Source: Bradyrhizobium sp. WBOS07
GTDB taxonomy: Bacteria > Pseudomonadota > Alphaproteobacteria > Rhizobiales > Xanthobacteraceae
Direction: 5' to 3'
DNA: 64,000 nucleotides
Assembly (NCBI RefSeq): GCF_024585165.1
Contig: NZ_CP029008.1
Coordinates: 5,723,501-5,787,500, forward strand
Position 1 is the stretch's first letter, and each line of letters opens with the position of its first letter. The position numbers and the translations under genes were made by a program. The notes under the pieces are model-generated. The model was not told the origin of the DNA and made no database searches. It was given only the letters and a program-made list of their open reading frames with translations. This document shows positions 10,701 through 17,912 of the stretch, piece by piece.

Positions 10701-11026
10701 CGCAGGCCTCAGAGGCAAAGGCCGAACCGGCGCGCCGCCTGCGCACGGAGTTGAGACGCGCGCCGCCCGACGAGCGGCCGGCCCTGCTGAGGCGTCTGAT
10801 CATCGAGCATCTCGGTGTCATCTTGCGCCGTACGGTAAATCCGGACCGCTCGTTTTTCGATTACGGCCTCGACTCGCTCGGGACGCTCCAGCTGCTGATT
10901 GCGCTCGAGGCCGACACCGGCATCCGGCTCCGTTCCGTGAACGTGACGACCGTGCGTGCACTCGCGGACACGCTGAGTGCCGCCATGCAGAGATTGCAGC
11001 CAGCCGGAGCAGATGCCAGTGACTGA
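4751..11026 (+). CDS. Fully reducing type I polyketide synthase (KS-AT-DH-ER-KR-ACP)
   Basis: A single-module synthase of about 2091 residues that would elongate an acyl chain iteratively and reduce each beta-carbon fully. I start it at GTG 4751, eight bases after AAGG, because the ketosynthase begins at once (AVVGIGCRLPG); an upstream ATG at 4520 would add 77 low-complexity residues. Domains, numbered from that GTG: KS about 1-430 with Cys173 (DTACSSS), His308 and His344; AT about 530-830 with Ser619 (GHSMGE) and a VASH specificity motif (720-723); DH with His923 (HQVNGTPLFP) and Asp1090; ER with NADPH loop near 1545 (HSATGGVGQ); KR with TGGLGGLG at 1750 and Tyr1892; ACP with Ser2042 (DSL). 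No thioesterase is present, so release probably uses the acyltransferases that follow. The layout matches the Mas/Pks2 class of mycobacterial lipid synthases. Starter unit and chain length are unknown. Confidence 0.93.
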   Translation: MTAIAVVGIGCRLPGHINSPDALWGALLAGADLVGEIPPQRWNADDDYEPVAGVAGCSVSRWGAFLDDPLGFDHRFFGIGEPEALAMDPQHRLLLEVTWEAAEHSGRDPRRLFGTDAGVFFGLSHQDYMQVTRDAGAMGLAYAFTGTPFSMASGRVAHAMGLTGPAISMDTACSSSLVAVHAARRSLLARECQVAFAGGAMLMFSPTTFASASGLGMLSPTGRCHAFDARADGFVRAEGCGVVMLKRLSDALRDSDRVLAVIRGSAVNQDGRTHNILAPSRAAQIAVIDRALAEAQVDPSSVGMIEAHGTGTPVGDTEEYHSLSSRYGRHSPCALGSLKSNLGHAESAAGVLGLIKATLALSHGVVPRSLHFHQLPAHLQPIETRLFVPTDSSPWPSTGADGLRRAAVSSYGMSGTNAHVVLEQAPHAPALSFSSEAAVTHDQPWLFPMSSTSPEALRVSAGRLAAWLDASAGRHRPNDVARTLACRRGHRPVRHALIATTLADLTAQLRGLAVDQSIDADWPDHDGSGPVFVFSGQGSQWDSMGAALIDIDPVFAGVVGAIEPLIQTLCGFSVTDALRRPAQLDGIERIQPAIFTIQVALAASLKAKGVVPSAVIGHSMGEASAAVVAGALSLEDGVRVICHRAMLCQTLAGSGAMAVVGMTAAAVREDLARRRIDDVEIAVLAAPASTVVGGAAAAVQRLVAAWQAEGRYAREVAVDVASHTSQVEPILAQLSERLAGVTAHRPHTPMYSTVLFDPRETPVCDGAYWIDNLRQSVRFRPAVQAALEDGHRVFVEFSPHPIVSHAVLENASATDFAVRALASMTRGEPMHNGLLDLVGAIYVAGAEIDFNVLYPDGQLLDVPLPAWTHYPLFLAPATPAAGPHHLPSTHPLLNVHRVLHEEPERHVWACEIGLDAHPWLADHQVNGTPLFPGAAFCEMALAAARTVLGTSLVEVQTITFDHALWLEPSMPIVCTAVPDRPGELNFRLESQAESEARVHASGRLCGAASAKPPAVHNVAALRAAHATPLAADEVWRWFDSHGIQYGPSFRALAPELRLSADGASLFADLRLPTSFRTSARGYTVHPVLLDACFQTVGAFARVVSETNGRLLLPLSVRSLRLHRTDADAAHCMTRLVAVDALHVEVDIDLLDASGRVLLSVEGLAMGSGAAEQHADAVACNSRLLDITWQSWDIPRATVRLEDGAWLLLDADDAGHRLMLDLERGLRAQGFKSGILSGAGAEKGGAWRGQIEDALHQHRPGAVVVALPRGNEPASPDVSRANISSLIHVADALRQCERRPRLFVVTCMAQRVLPDDTVQLAHAGVRGWLRAIGAELPVLHPTQIDVCPQADVSLLRAQLLSGSDEDETALRGGSAYVARLQRSPLSHADRRMMDRDAARDGLRLEIRVPGDLESLEMTAFERRAPGDGEVEVVVHATSVNFADVLVALGRYPSLDGRAQGLGLDFAGIVTAVGPGVSAFRVGDRVAGLCGEGAWGTYLTCDARLLVAIPRALTDAEAAAILTTSATAMYGLEDLARIGPGDKILIHSATGGVGQAAVAMARAAGAEIFATAGSEARRELLRAGGIRHVYDSRTAAFAEQIRQDTSGYGVDVVLNSLTGAAQRAGLGLLAAGGRFIEIGKKDIYGGTWLELSPFKRNLSFFAVDLAQMCITAPARVQALLARVMRLVGEERLPLPDIATYPLDDAADAIRIVGGAGHTGKLVLAVPTTGHVRVPATPERFTPFKPDGAYIVTGGLGGLGLFLADAMSAAGAGRIILNARAKPTEAATGVLSAMKARGTEVEVISADIAEPSTARRVVGAATATGLPLRGVLHGAAVVEDGILPSVTDEKLHRNWAPKVQGAWHLHAATLKQQLDWFCCFSSVAALFGSPGQSAYAAANGWLDTFTQWRRAQGLPSSAIGWAAWADIGAGAHLSARGDARMIEPRDGAYAFETLLRHDRGYAAYVHLDGAPWLTSLAARSPFAAAMSQASEAKAEPARRLRTELRRAPPDERPALLRRLIIEHLGVILRRTVNPDRSFFDYGLDSLGTLQLLIALEADTGIRLRSVNVTTVRALADTLSAAMQRLQPAGADASD

Positions 11027-12443
11027 TCTGCGTCCTTTGCACGATTGGTCAGGACCTCCGGCGGTGCTGACGCTCTGGCGTCCGTCTGCTGCGTCGATGG
11101 AGAGTGCGAAGCGCGCGCCGGTGTCCCCCGTATTGCCGAGCTACGAACAGGAGCAGCATCTACACGCCTTCCGCGCCTGTGAGCTGCGGCACGAGGCGAT
11201 GGCGCGGCTGCTCGTCGTCGTGTGGGACGAAGCCGGGCGGTGTGACCTCAGAGCCATGACGCATGTGGTGACAGCACATGTGCGCAGGCACGACACCTAT
11301 CACAGCTGGTTCGAAGAGCTTGGCGGAGCAATCGTACGGCACGTACTCCCAGACCCCGGGGCCATCCAGATGGAGCCTTCGACGCTGGGGGAGGCATGCG
11401 CGGAGGATTGGCAGAAACATGTCATGGCAACTCCAGCACCGTTTGCATGGGATTGCTTCCGATTTGGCATTCTCCAGCGTGCGAGCGGGTTCACTTGCTT
11501 CGCAAGCATCGACCATCTGCACGCCGATGCGACCATCATAGCGTTCCTGATGACGGAGATCCGCTCGGCCTATCGCGCTGTGCTCGACGGCGAGAGGCCG
11601 CTTCAGCTGGGATCGCCGGGGAGGTATCTGGATTACTGCAGCAGTCAGCGCCAGCGGGCGGCCGCGACAACGCTGGCGGATCCCGAGGTGAACCGATGGA
11701 TCGCGTTCTTGCACCGCAACGGCGGGCGGATGCCCTCTTTCGCGCTGCCGCTCGGTGTGCTGGAGGATCGCTATCACGCGGAGTACGTGCATGTGGACAT
11801 CCTCGAAGACACCGTCATGGACGCATTCGAGTCCGCGTGCCATGCCGCCGGCGCGCGGGCGATCGGCGGTCTGCTGGCTTGCGCAGCGCTGACCGAACGG
11901 GAATTGGTTGGCCGTTCGCACTACAGTGTCGTCACGCCCACGACGACGCGAAGATCGCCAAAGGCTTTCAGGACGAGCGGTTGGTGCGTGGGAGTGGTGC
12001 CAATCGACTTCGCCGTGCAACAACGAAGGTTTCCTGAACTTGCCTTCGCGGCCCAGCGCAACTTCGACGAACGGATGAGCTTGGCCGAGCTGCCGATCGA
12101 GCTCGTGCTGGAGCTGGCGGCCGGATTGCCGACGATCGGGTCCGTTGCCTCAGGCGGGGTCATGCTATCCTATATGGATGTGAACGTTCCTCCGCTCAGC
12201 GCGCAGATTGCCCGCGAATGGCATCAGGCGAATGGGAGGGTGTACATCAACCAGGGCATCGCCGCGCAGGTTGCGATCTGGTTGTTCCGTACGCAACGTG
12301 GGCTCTCGCTCACGGCAGCCTATCCGGCCAACGAGACGGCTCGCGTATCGATGCACCGCTATGTCGAGGCGTTTGCGGACGCATGCCGCCGCGCCGCCGA
12401 CGCATTGCTGCCGACGTACTCCGATGTCGGTCGCGAACGATGA
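11013..12443 (+). CDS. PapA-like polyketide-associated acyltransferase
   Basis: A 476-residue condensation-superfamily protein. ATG 11013 is preceded by GGAG and overlaps the synthase end by 14 bases, which suggests coupled translation. The N-terminal region CDLRAMTHVVTAHVRRHDTY followed by HSWFEE resembles mycobacterial PapA1/PapA2/PapA3, which move acyl or polyketide chains onto trehalose. The catalytic HxxxD is HLHAD (His168, Asp172), with alanine in place of the usual glycine after the aspartate. A typical DFGWG latch is not seen. Its place directly after the ACP domain fits off-loading of the finished chain onto an alcohol acceptor. The acceptor (sugar, diol or other) is not determined. 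Resemblance to PapA is from memory of that family, not from a search. Confidence 0.82.
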   Translation: MPVTDLRPLHDWSGPPAVLTLWRPSAASMESAKRAPVSPVLPSYEQEQHLHAFRACELRHEAMARLLVVVWDEAGRCDLRAMTHVVTAHVRRHDTYHSWFEELGGAIVRHVLPDPGAIQMEPSTLGEACAEDWQKHVMATPAPFAWDCFRFGILQRASGFTCFASIDHLHADATIIAFLMTEIRSAYRAVLDGERPLQLGSPGRYLDYCSSQRQRAAATTLADPEVNRWIAFLHRNGGRMPSFALPLGVLEDRYHAEYVHVDILEDTVMDAFESACHAAGARAIGGLLACAALTERELVGRSHYSVVTPTTTRRSPKAFRTSGWCVGVVPIDFAVQQRRFPELAFAAQRNFDERMSLAELPIELVLELAAGLPTIGSVASGGVMLSYMDVNVPPLSAQIAREWHQANGRVYINQGIAAQVAIWLFRTQRGLSLTAAYPANETARVSMHRYVEAFADACRRAADALLPTYSDVGRER

Positions 12444-13822
12444 AGCATGCGACGGCGCCCCCGGCTAAAGTGTCGAGCATGACGCCGGCATTCCTGTCCT
12501 TCGCAGATCAGGCGATCTATCTCGCGCATGTCGCCCTCGGGCAGCACGCGGTCATTCAGTTGCTGTGGCGCTACCTGCGGCCGGTAGACGTCGACGCCTT
12601 GGCGAGGTTTCGTGACAATCTCGCGCATGGTCATCTGGCGCGGCTGATCCGGCCGGCGCTGCTTCCGTTCGGACGGCACCAATGGGTCAGCGCGCCACCG
12701 CCGTCGGCTGCCATCGCGACCGTGGCGGCGCCGCTTGACCCGGAGGCGATGCAGGTGTGGGCCGACGCGCAGGTGGAGCTTGCATTGGATCCCGTGCGCG
12801 GACCGCCATGGACCTTGACCTCCCAGGGCTTCACCGATGGCTCCACGGTGGTTTCGCTTGTCGTGTCGCACTGCATCGCAGACGGGTTGACGGTCGCAAC
12901 GGCTGTGAGCGAGGCAGCGCGCGGAGAGCGGCGTGTGCCACTCTATCCGGGAGTCCGGACAGCGCAGCGCGCTGCGACAGCGCTGGGTGCCGAGCTCCAA
13001 CGCATCGTGCGTGACGCGCCGGCGACATTGCGAGCGCTTGGCCAGCTGGCGCGTACGGCATCGACCTCGCTCGGCACGTCCAACACACCCGCCGCATCGA
13101 CGGTGGTGGCAACCGAAGATGACCGGACAGTCGTCTATCCGTCGGCCTTCCTGCGCGTGCCCACGTCGGTCTGGGACGCCCGAGCACGGAGCCGCGGTGC
13201 GAGCCGCCTCACGTTCCTGGCGGCGATCACCGCGGGGTTTGCCGAGCTGCTCGGTCGCATCCGCGATGATGAAGTGACCCTATTGTTTCCCGTGAACCAG
13301 CGCAAAGGTCTGTTACACACGGGCGGGAACGACGTCGCCCTCGCCACATTCAAGGTGCGTGTGGACGAACCGCGCGGGCGCCTGCATGCGTTGCAGCGGC
13401 GCCTGCGGGCCACGCTGCTGCGGACGAGACAGGAGCCAAATCGACTTGCCGCGCTGCTGCCCTTGGTGCCCTTTGTGCCGCAACGCGCATTCTCGGCTGC
13501 CAGCCATCTGGCGCTTGGCGCGCTCGCCGACCTGCCGGTCACGTGTTCGAACCTGGGCGATTTGCCCAAGGACATGCTCCAGATCGATGGCAATGCGGCT
13601 GATCGCATGTGCTTTCGCGGCATCGACCGCGCGGTCGCGCGCCGCGCGATCGAGGCGCGTCAAGGCGTGGCGACGCTCTTGGCCGGCGTCATACCTGGAT
13701 ATATCGCCCTGAGCTTCGTTGCCTACCAGCCCGGCGTGGTCACTGAGCCTCGGCATCTTCGTGCGCTCGTGGAAGGTCTCCTGGCCGACTACGAACTCGC
13801 TGGCGAGTTTTTTGATGCTTGA
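12440..13822 (+). CDS. Condensation/WS-DGAT-type acyltransferase, first tandem copy
   Basis: A 460-residue member of the CoA-dependent acyltransferase (condensation) superfamily. ATG 12440 overlaps the previous stop (ATGA); ATG 12479 is an alternative that removes 13 residues. The active-site motif is SHCIADG (His144, Asp148, Gly149), as in wax ester synthases/DGATs and PapA5. The C-terminal LPVTCSNLGDLP resembles the structural latch region of that fold. Two further genes (13815 and 15313) share length, the LPFGRHQWV or LPWGR-RWV segment near residue 75 and the latch region, so the three arose by tandem duplication. A role in esterifying the polyketide with further acyl chains or alcohols is inferred from position. 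No membrane segment is obvious. Confidence 0.8.
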   Translation: MKHATAPPAKVSSMTPAFLSFADQAIYLAHVALGQHAVIQLLWRYLRPVDVDALARFRDNLAHGHLARLIRPALLPFGRHQWVSAPPPSAAIATVAAPLDPEAMQVWADAQVELALDPVRGPPWTLTSQGFTDGSTVVSLVVSHCIADGLTVATAVSEAARGERRVPLYPGVRTAQRAATALGAELQRIVRDAPATLRALGQLARTASTSLGTSNTPAASTVVATEDDRTVVYPSAFLRVPTSVWDARARSRGASRLTFLAAITAGFAELLGRIRDDEVTLLFPVNQRKGLLHTGGNDVALATFKVRVDEPRGRLHALQRRLRATLLRTRQEPNRLAALLPLVPFVPQRAFSAASHLALGALADLPVTCSNLGDLPKDMLQIDGNAADRMCFRGIDRAVARRAIEARQGVATLLAGVIPGYIALSFVAYQPGVVTEPRHLRALVEGLLADYELAGEFFDA

Positions 13823-15200
13823 GACGAGCACGGCCGGGACCCCTGCACACACGCGGCACCGCCTCGCCTGGCTGGACCAATTGGCCTACGAACTGTTCCG
13901 GGTCACCGGCCGGAGCCAGTTGATGCAATGTCTCTGGCTCTATGATCGTGACGTGAACCACGCCGCGCTGGTGCAAACATATGAACGGCTCACGGCATTG
14001 TCCTTCAACCGGCTCATTGAGCCGTCACCTCTGCCCTGGGGCAGGCCACGTTGGGTGAAGCCGGCGGCAAGGTCCGTTCCGTTCGAGAAGAGCTCGGACC
14101 CGCTGCCACGATCGCAGTTGCTGCAGTGGGCCAACCAGCACGCGCGCGCGCCGATCCATCCTGTCATCGGTCCTGCCGGGCGAATGGCCATCCAGCCATT
14201 CGACGATGGCAGCACGGCCGTGAGCATCGTCGGATCGCATCTGCTGCTCGATGGGATGGGAGCCTTGCGCGTCATCGCGTCTGCCGTGAACGGCACAGGC
14301 GTCCCGAATCCCTACTTGCCCAAAGGCGCCCGTGGGGGGCTGTCCGGGTGCCTGTCGGACGCTTGGCAGATCCTCGCCGACGCTCCGCAGACGATTGCCG
14401 CCCTCGCTCGGATCGCACAGACGAACCGGTACAGGCTCTCCGCTCCCGCAAAGCGCCCGGCGCTTGCAGCCGTCGAGGCGGGTGACGACCCCTCAGCGAT
14501 CGTGGAGCTTCCAGCTGTTGCGGTGACTGTCGATTCGCGGGCCTGGTTGGCGTGCGAGCAGCGGCTTGGTGGTGGCATGAGCACGCTGCTGCCGGGCTTC
14601 GTGGCGTCCTTGGCATCGAGCCTGGGCCGCCGCCGTTTCTCGGATGGCGCTGTCAGCCTGCTTGTGCCGAGAAGCCGAAGGCGGGGGCTGGCCGATGAAC
14701 GAGCGCTGGCGATCGAATTCCACATGATGAACGTCGCGCCTGAAGGGCTGACCAAAAATCTGGAGCCCGTGAATGCCGCGAGGGCTCTGCTGCGTGGCGC
14801 GCGGAAAAGTCAGACGGATGTGCTGACGTCCTTGCTTCCGGCCATCGCCTGGATGCCCCGCACCGCTGCAAAGACGCTTGTGAACGGGTTGTTTGATTAT
14901 TCTGATGAGCTGCCGGTGAGCTGTTCCGACCTTGGAATGCTGCCGGAAGGGCTCGCGCGCATCGACGGCGAGCCGTGCCGGCACTTGCTGACACGAGCCG
15001 TCGATGTCAACGTCACACGCGAGGACCTGCAGCGTTCCCATGGACATCTCGTCGTCGTGGCCTCCCGCTACGACAAGGAAGTGTCTCTGTGCATCGAGGC
15101 CTGCCAGTTGCGGCCCGCGCCGACCACGGTCGACGAACTTCGCCAGTTGGTCTCTCGAACGCTCACCGATTTTGGACTTGAGGCGGTCATAGACGCTTGA
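13815..15200 (+). CDS. Condensation/WS-DGAT-type acyltransferase, second tandem copy
   Basis: A 461-residue paralogue of the gene before it, starting at ATG 13815 and overlapping it by 8 bases. It keeps the catalytic HxxxDG (SHLLLDG, His142 and Asp146), the SPLPWGRPRWVKP segment and the latch-like LPVSCSDLGMLPEG. The fold and motif indicate transfer of an activated acyl group to a hydroxyl or amine. Tight coupling to the PapA-like gene and the synthase suggests that several positions of one acceptor are acylated in turn by different enzymes. Substrates cannot be read from sequence. A 112-base gap follows before the third copy, the only break in the otherwise overlapping run. Confidence 0.78.
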   Translation: MLETSTAGTPAHTRHRLAWLDQLAYELFRVTGRSQLMQCLWLYDRDVNHAALVQTYERLTALSFNRLIEPSPLPWGRPRWVKPAARSVPFEKSSDPLPRSQLLQWANQHARAPIHPVIGPAGRMAIQPFDDGSTAVSIVGSHLLLDGMGALRVIASAVNGTGVPNPYLPKGARGGLSGCLSDAWQILADAPQTIAALARIAQTNRYRLSAPAKRPALAAVEAGDDPSAIVELPAVAVTVDSRAWLACEQRLGGGMSTLLPGFVASLASSLGRRRFSDGAVSLLVPRSRRRGLADERALAIEFHMMNVAPEGLTKNLEPVNAARALLRGARKSQTDVLTSLLPAIAWMPRTAAKTLVNGLFDYSDELPVSCSDLGMLPEGLARIDGEPCRHLLTRAVDVNVTREDLQRSHGHLVVVASRYDKEVSLCIEACQLRPAPTTVDELRQLVSRTLTDFGLEAVIDA

Positions 15201-15312
15201 TCCCGGCGGCGTGGCCGAGACCGTTTATTGCATTGTATTCCGAATCAATGGGAGATGCCCCCTTGATGGATAAAAGTCGCTTCGTGCAGCAAGCAGACAG
15301 GGGGCCTGAGGC

Positions 15313-16758
15313 TTGAGTTCTTCGTCTGCCGACAAACGGCTCGGACGGTGCGGCGGGACCAGCGACCCAGATGCTGGGGCGGACGACGTCGTGTGCTATA
15401 TGGACCAGGGCTCGTTCGTCGCATTACGTGCGCTCGGACGCGGGCCCGTCGTGCAAGTCACCTGGTTATATCCTCGCGCTATCGATGAGGCCGCTGTGAG
15501 AGAGTTCGGCGAATGCCTCTCAGGAGGGTTGCTGGGACGCCTCCTGCAACGTTCACCGTTGCCATGGGGACGGCACCGCTGGGTGGCAAACTCTGTGCCG
15601 GGCCCGGTGACGTGGTTCCGCGACCCGCTGCCCCGCGAGCGTCTGCCCGAGCTGCGACGTCTGCTGCTTGATCTGCCCGTGGATCCCGAGCGCGGACCTG
15701 GCTGGCGCCTGGCAGTCCAGGCGCTGGAGGGCGGAGGCTGCGCGCTGACGATGCTGGTGTCGCACACGATCGCCGACATGCGTGCCGTAAGTCTGGCCAT
15801 CGCCGACGCGGTGGCCGGTCGACCTCTCGACCACGGGTTTCCGGCCCCGTCATGGCGCTGGTCTCCGGTGATGCTGGCGCGCGATAGCGTCGAGAGCCTG
15901 CGTGCCCTGCCTGACGTCTGCTGCGCTCTGGCGGCTCTCGTGCGGCGGTCGCGTAAGGAGAGAGCGGGCTTGCCCGCTTCGAGCCCCCGCGTGCGAAGCC
16001 GCCTGGACCGCTTCAAGCCGGCCGTGGACGCGCCGCTCGTGCCGGTGGTCATGGACGCGGGAGCGTGCCAGCAGCGCGCGTCCGATCTCGGCGTTGCAAG
16101 CAGCACGCTGATCATGGCATTCGCGGCACGGCTCGCGTTCCGGATCGGCCGCGTGGACGCCTCGGGCCGAGTCAAGCTGGTGCTGCCGGTCAGCGACCGC
16201 CGTACCGGCGACCGGCGCGGCAACGCGCTGCGGTCGATCACATTGATGGTGGACCCCGATGCTTGCCGCCACGATCCACACGCCCTGCAGCGGGATTTCA
16301 AGGCTGCGCTGGCCTCGCTGAACCAGCACGGCGATGACCTGTCGCCGCTGTTTCCCCTGATTCCGTATGTGCCGCTATGGCTGGTGCGGTGCCTGGAGCA
16401 AGAGGCGCTCGGGGCCGGCCTGCCGGTCGGGTGTAGCCTGGTCGGCGAATTGCCGCTGGACGCGAACCGACCCTGTGGCGAGGCTTTGCTCCTGCAGGCT
16501 ACGCCTCTGGAGCGCTATACGGCCTCGGACCTCGCGAGGCTCGGCGGCTTCCTCTTCATCGCGTGCTATCGTGTCAACGAGCAGCTCTTGTGTAACGTGT
16601 CCGGCTACGTGCCGAACCACGTCACGTCCTACGCCGAGCTGATGCCATTCGTGCGCGATGCGCTTGCGGACGTGGGTCTGTGCGGGACGATCGGCTGGCG
16701 ATTGCCGATTGACAAAGCGGACGGCGCAACGCCTGCCGAGCGCTCAAGCGACGCGTAG
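15313..16758 (+). CDS. Condensation/WS-DGAT-type acyltransferase, third copy with altered active site
   Basis: A 481-residue paralogue. TTG 15313 follows a GAGG-like site; ATG 15400 is possible but would cut into the segment that aligns with the N-terminus of the other copies. The active-site motif reads SHTIADM (His151, Asp155), so the glycine after the catalytic aspartate has become methionine. The SPLPWGRHRWVAN segment and a latch-like LPVGCSLVGELPLD are retained. The His and Asp needed for chemistry are present, so the protein may be active with changed geometry, or may be drifting to a non-catalytic role. Its 3-prime end overlaps the oppositely transcribed permease by 15 bases (16744-16758), so biosynthesis and export operons meet tail to tail. 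Confidence 0.76.
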   Translation: MSSSSADKRLGRCGGTSDPDAGADDVVCYMDQGSFVALRALGRGPVVQVTWLYPRAIDEAAVREFGECLSGGLLGRLLQRSPLPWGRHRWVANSVPGPVTWFRDPLPRERLPELRRLLLDLPVDPERGPGWRLAVQALEGGGCALTMLVSHTIADMRAVSLAIADAVAGRPLDHGFPAPSWRWSPVMLARDSVESLRALPDVCCALAALVRRSRKERAGLPASSPRVRSRLDRFKPAVDAPLVPVVMDAGACQQRASDLGVASSTLIMAFAARLAFRIGRVDASGRVKLVLPVSDRRTGDRRGNALRSITLMVDPDACRHDPHALQRDFKAALASLNQHGDDLSPLFPLIPYVPLWLVRCLEQEALGAGLPVGCSLVGELPLDANRPCGEALLLQATPLERYTASDLARLGGFLFIACYRVNEQLLCNVSGYVPNHVTSYAELMPFVRDALADVGLCGTIGWRLPIDKADGATPAERSSDA

Positions 16759-17910
16759 CGCGTCGACGATCTTCATGCGGGCAGCCCGCACGGCCGGCAG
16801 GAAACCTCCGAGGAAGCCCATCACGAGGGCGAAGACCAGTGACCGCAGGACGATGCCGGGTGTCAGCACAAACCGAAACGCAAGCTCGGAGAGCGACGTC
16901 CAGTTCAGTGTCGTGATCTTCACCTGCGTCATCAGTGACGCCAACAAGATTCCAACGATCCATCCGATCAGCGAAAGCAGCAGCGCCTCGACGAGGAATG
17001 CAACCAGGATCCGCGAGCGCCGAAATCCGAGCGCGCGCAGCACTCCGACCTCCATCATGCGGCTGGCCACGGCCGCGTACATTGTAATCGTCGCGCCGAT
17101 GACCGCGCCGAGCGAGAACATCCCCGAGAGCGTGAGCCCGAGCATCTGAATGAACCCTGAGAGCAGGCGTGACTGCTCCTCATAGAAGATGCGCTCGCGC
17201 TTGGCCTCGATGGTAAGGCGGGGGTCGGCTTCAAGGCGCGCCTTGAGAGTGTCGAAGCCGGAACGATCGGCGAGCCGCACCGTGATCGACGAGAAAAAGT
17301 CGCGCCGGAACGATTGCATGAGCTGCTCGCTGTCGCCCCAGATCTCGGAATCGAACCCGCTGCCGCCCGCGTCGAACCGTCCCACGATCCTCCACTCCCG
17401 CTGGGCAAACCGGAGGCTCGATCCGATCTCCATGTCTTCGAAGCGCCCCGCGAGGGCCCGGCCAATGACGATCTCGTTCGATCCCGGGCGAAACATGCGT
17501 CCCTCGGCGATCTGCACGTGCGGACGCACGGCGAGGGCGGCCGGACCGACGCCGCGGATCAACAGGTTGCTCCCCTGCCTGGTCTTGCGCCTTGGCTGCG
17601 CGATCAAGACCGCCACTTCCTTCGATACCAGCGGTGCTCCTTCGGCCCCGATGACGATTTCGGGCTGGCTTTCGATGATCCTGGCCTGCCGGCGATCGAT
17701 CAAACTCTGGATCTCGACTTCCGCAGAGCGGCGCACGAAGATGACGTTCGTGTCTTCGCCGGTCGCGACCAGCGTCTGCTTCAGTCCGGAGTCGAGCATG
17801 AGCACGGCGGCGTAGACGAAGACCACGAGGGCCATGCCGGTTGCGGTAAGCAAATTGGTGAGCTTGCGCTCCTGCAGGTTTCGCAAGCTGTAGGAGAGCA
17901 GCAGCGGCAT
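16744..17910 (-). CDS. ABC transporter permease, FtsX/MacB type (last gene of exporter operon)
   Basis: A 388-residue permease with the FtsX/MacB layout: one N-terminal membrane helix after SYSLRNLQERKL (about 20-42), a large periplasmic domain (about 45-260), then three C-terminal helices separated by VLRALGFRRSRI, the cytoplasmic coupling motif that contacts the ATPase. It ends in VRAARMKIVDALR, typical of the family. Such permeases work by mechanotransmission, passing periplasmic or outer-leaflet substrates to a fusion protein rather than moving them through a channel. It lies two bases after the sister permease and is the fourth gene of the exporter operon. Substrate is inferred to be the lipid made by the converging biosynthetic genes. 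Confidence 0.85.
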   Translation of the reverse strand: MPLLLSYSLRNLQERKLTNLLTATGMALVVFVYAAVLMLDSGLKQTLVATGEDTNVIFVRRSAEVEIQSLIDRRQARIIESQPEIVIGAEGAPLVSKEVAVLIAQPRRKTRQGSNLLIRGVGPAALAVRPHVQIAEGRMFRPGSNEIVIGRALAGRFEDMEIGSSLRFAQREWRIVGRFDAGGSGFDSEIWGDSEQLMQSFRRDFFSSITVRLADRSGFDTLKARLEADPRLTIEAKRERIFYEEQSRLLSGFIQMLGLTLSGMFSLGAVIGATITMYAAVASRMMEVGVLRALGFRRSRILVAFLVEALLLSLIGWIVGILLASLMTQVKITTLNWTSLSELAFRFVLTPGIVLRSLVFALVMGFLGGFLPAVRAARMKIVDALRVA

Positions 17911-17912
17911 GA

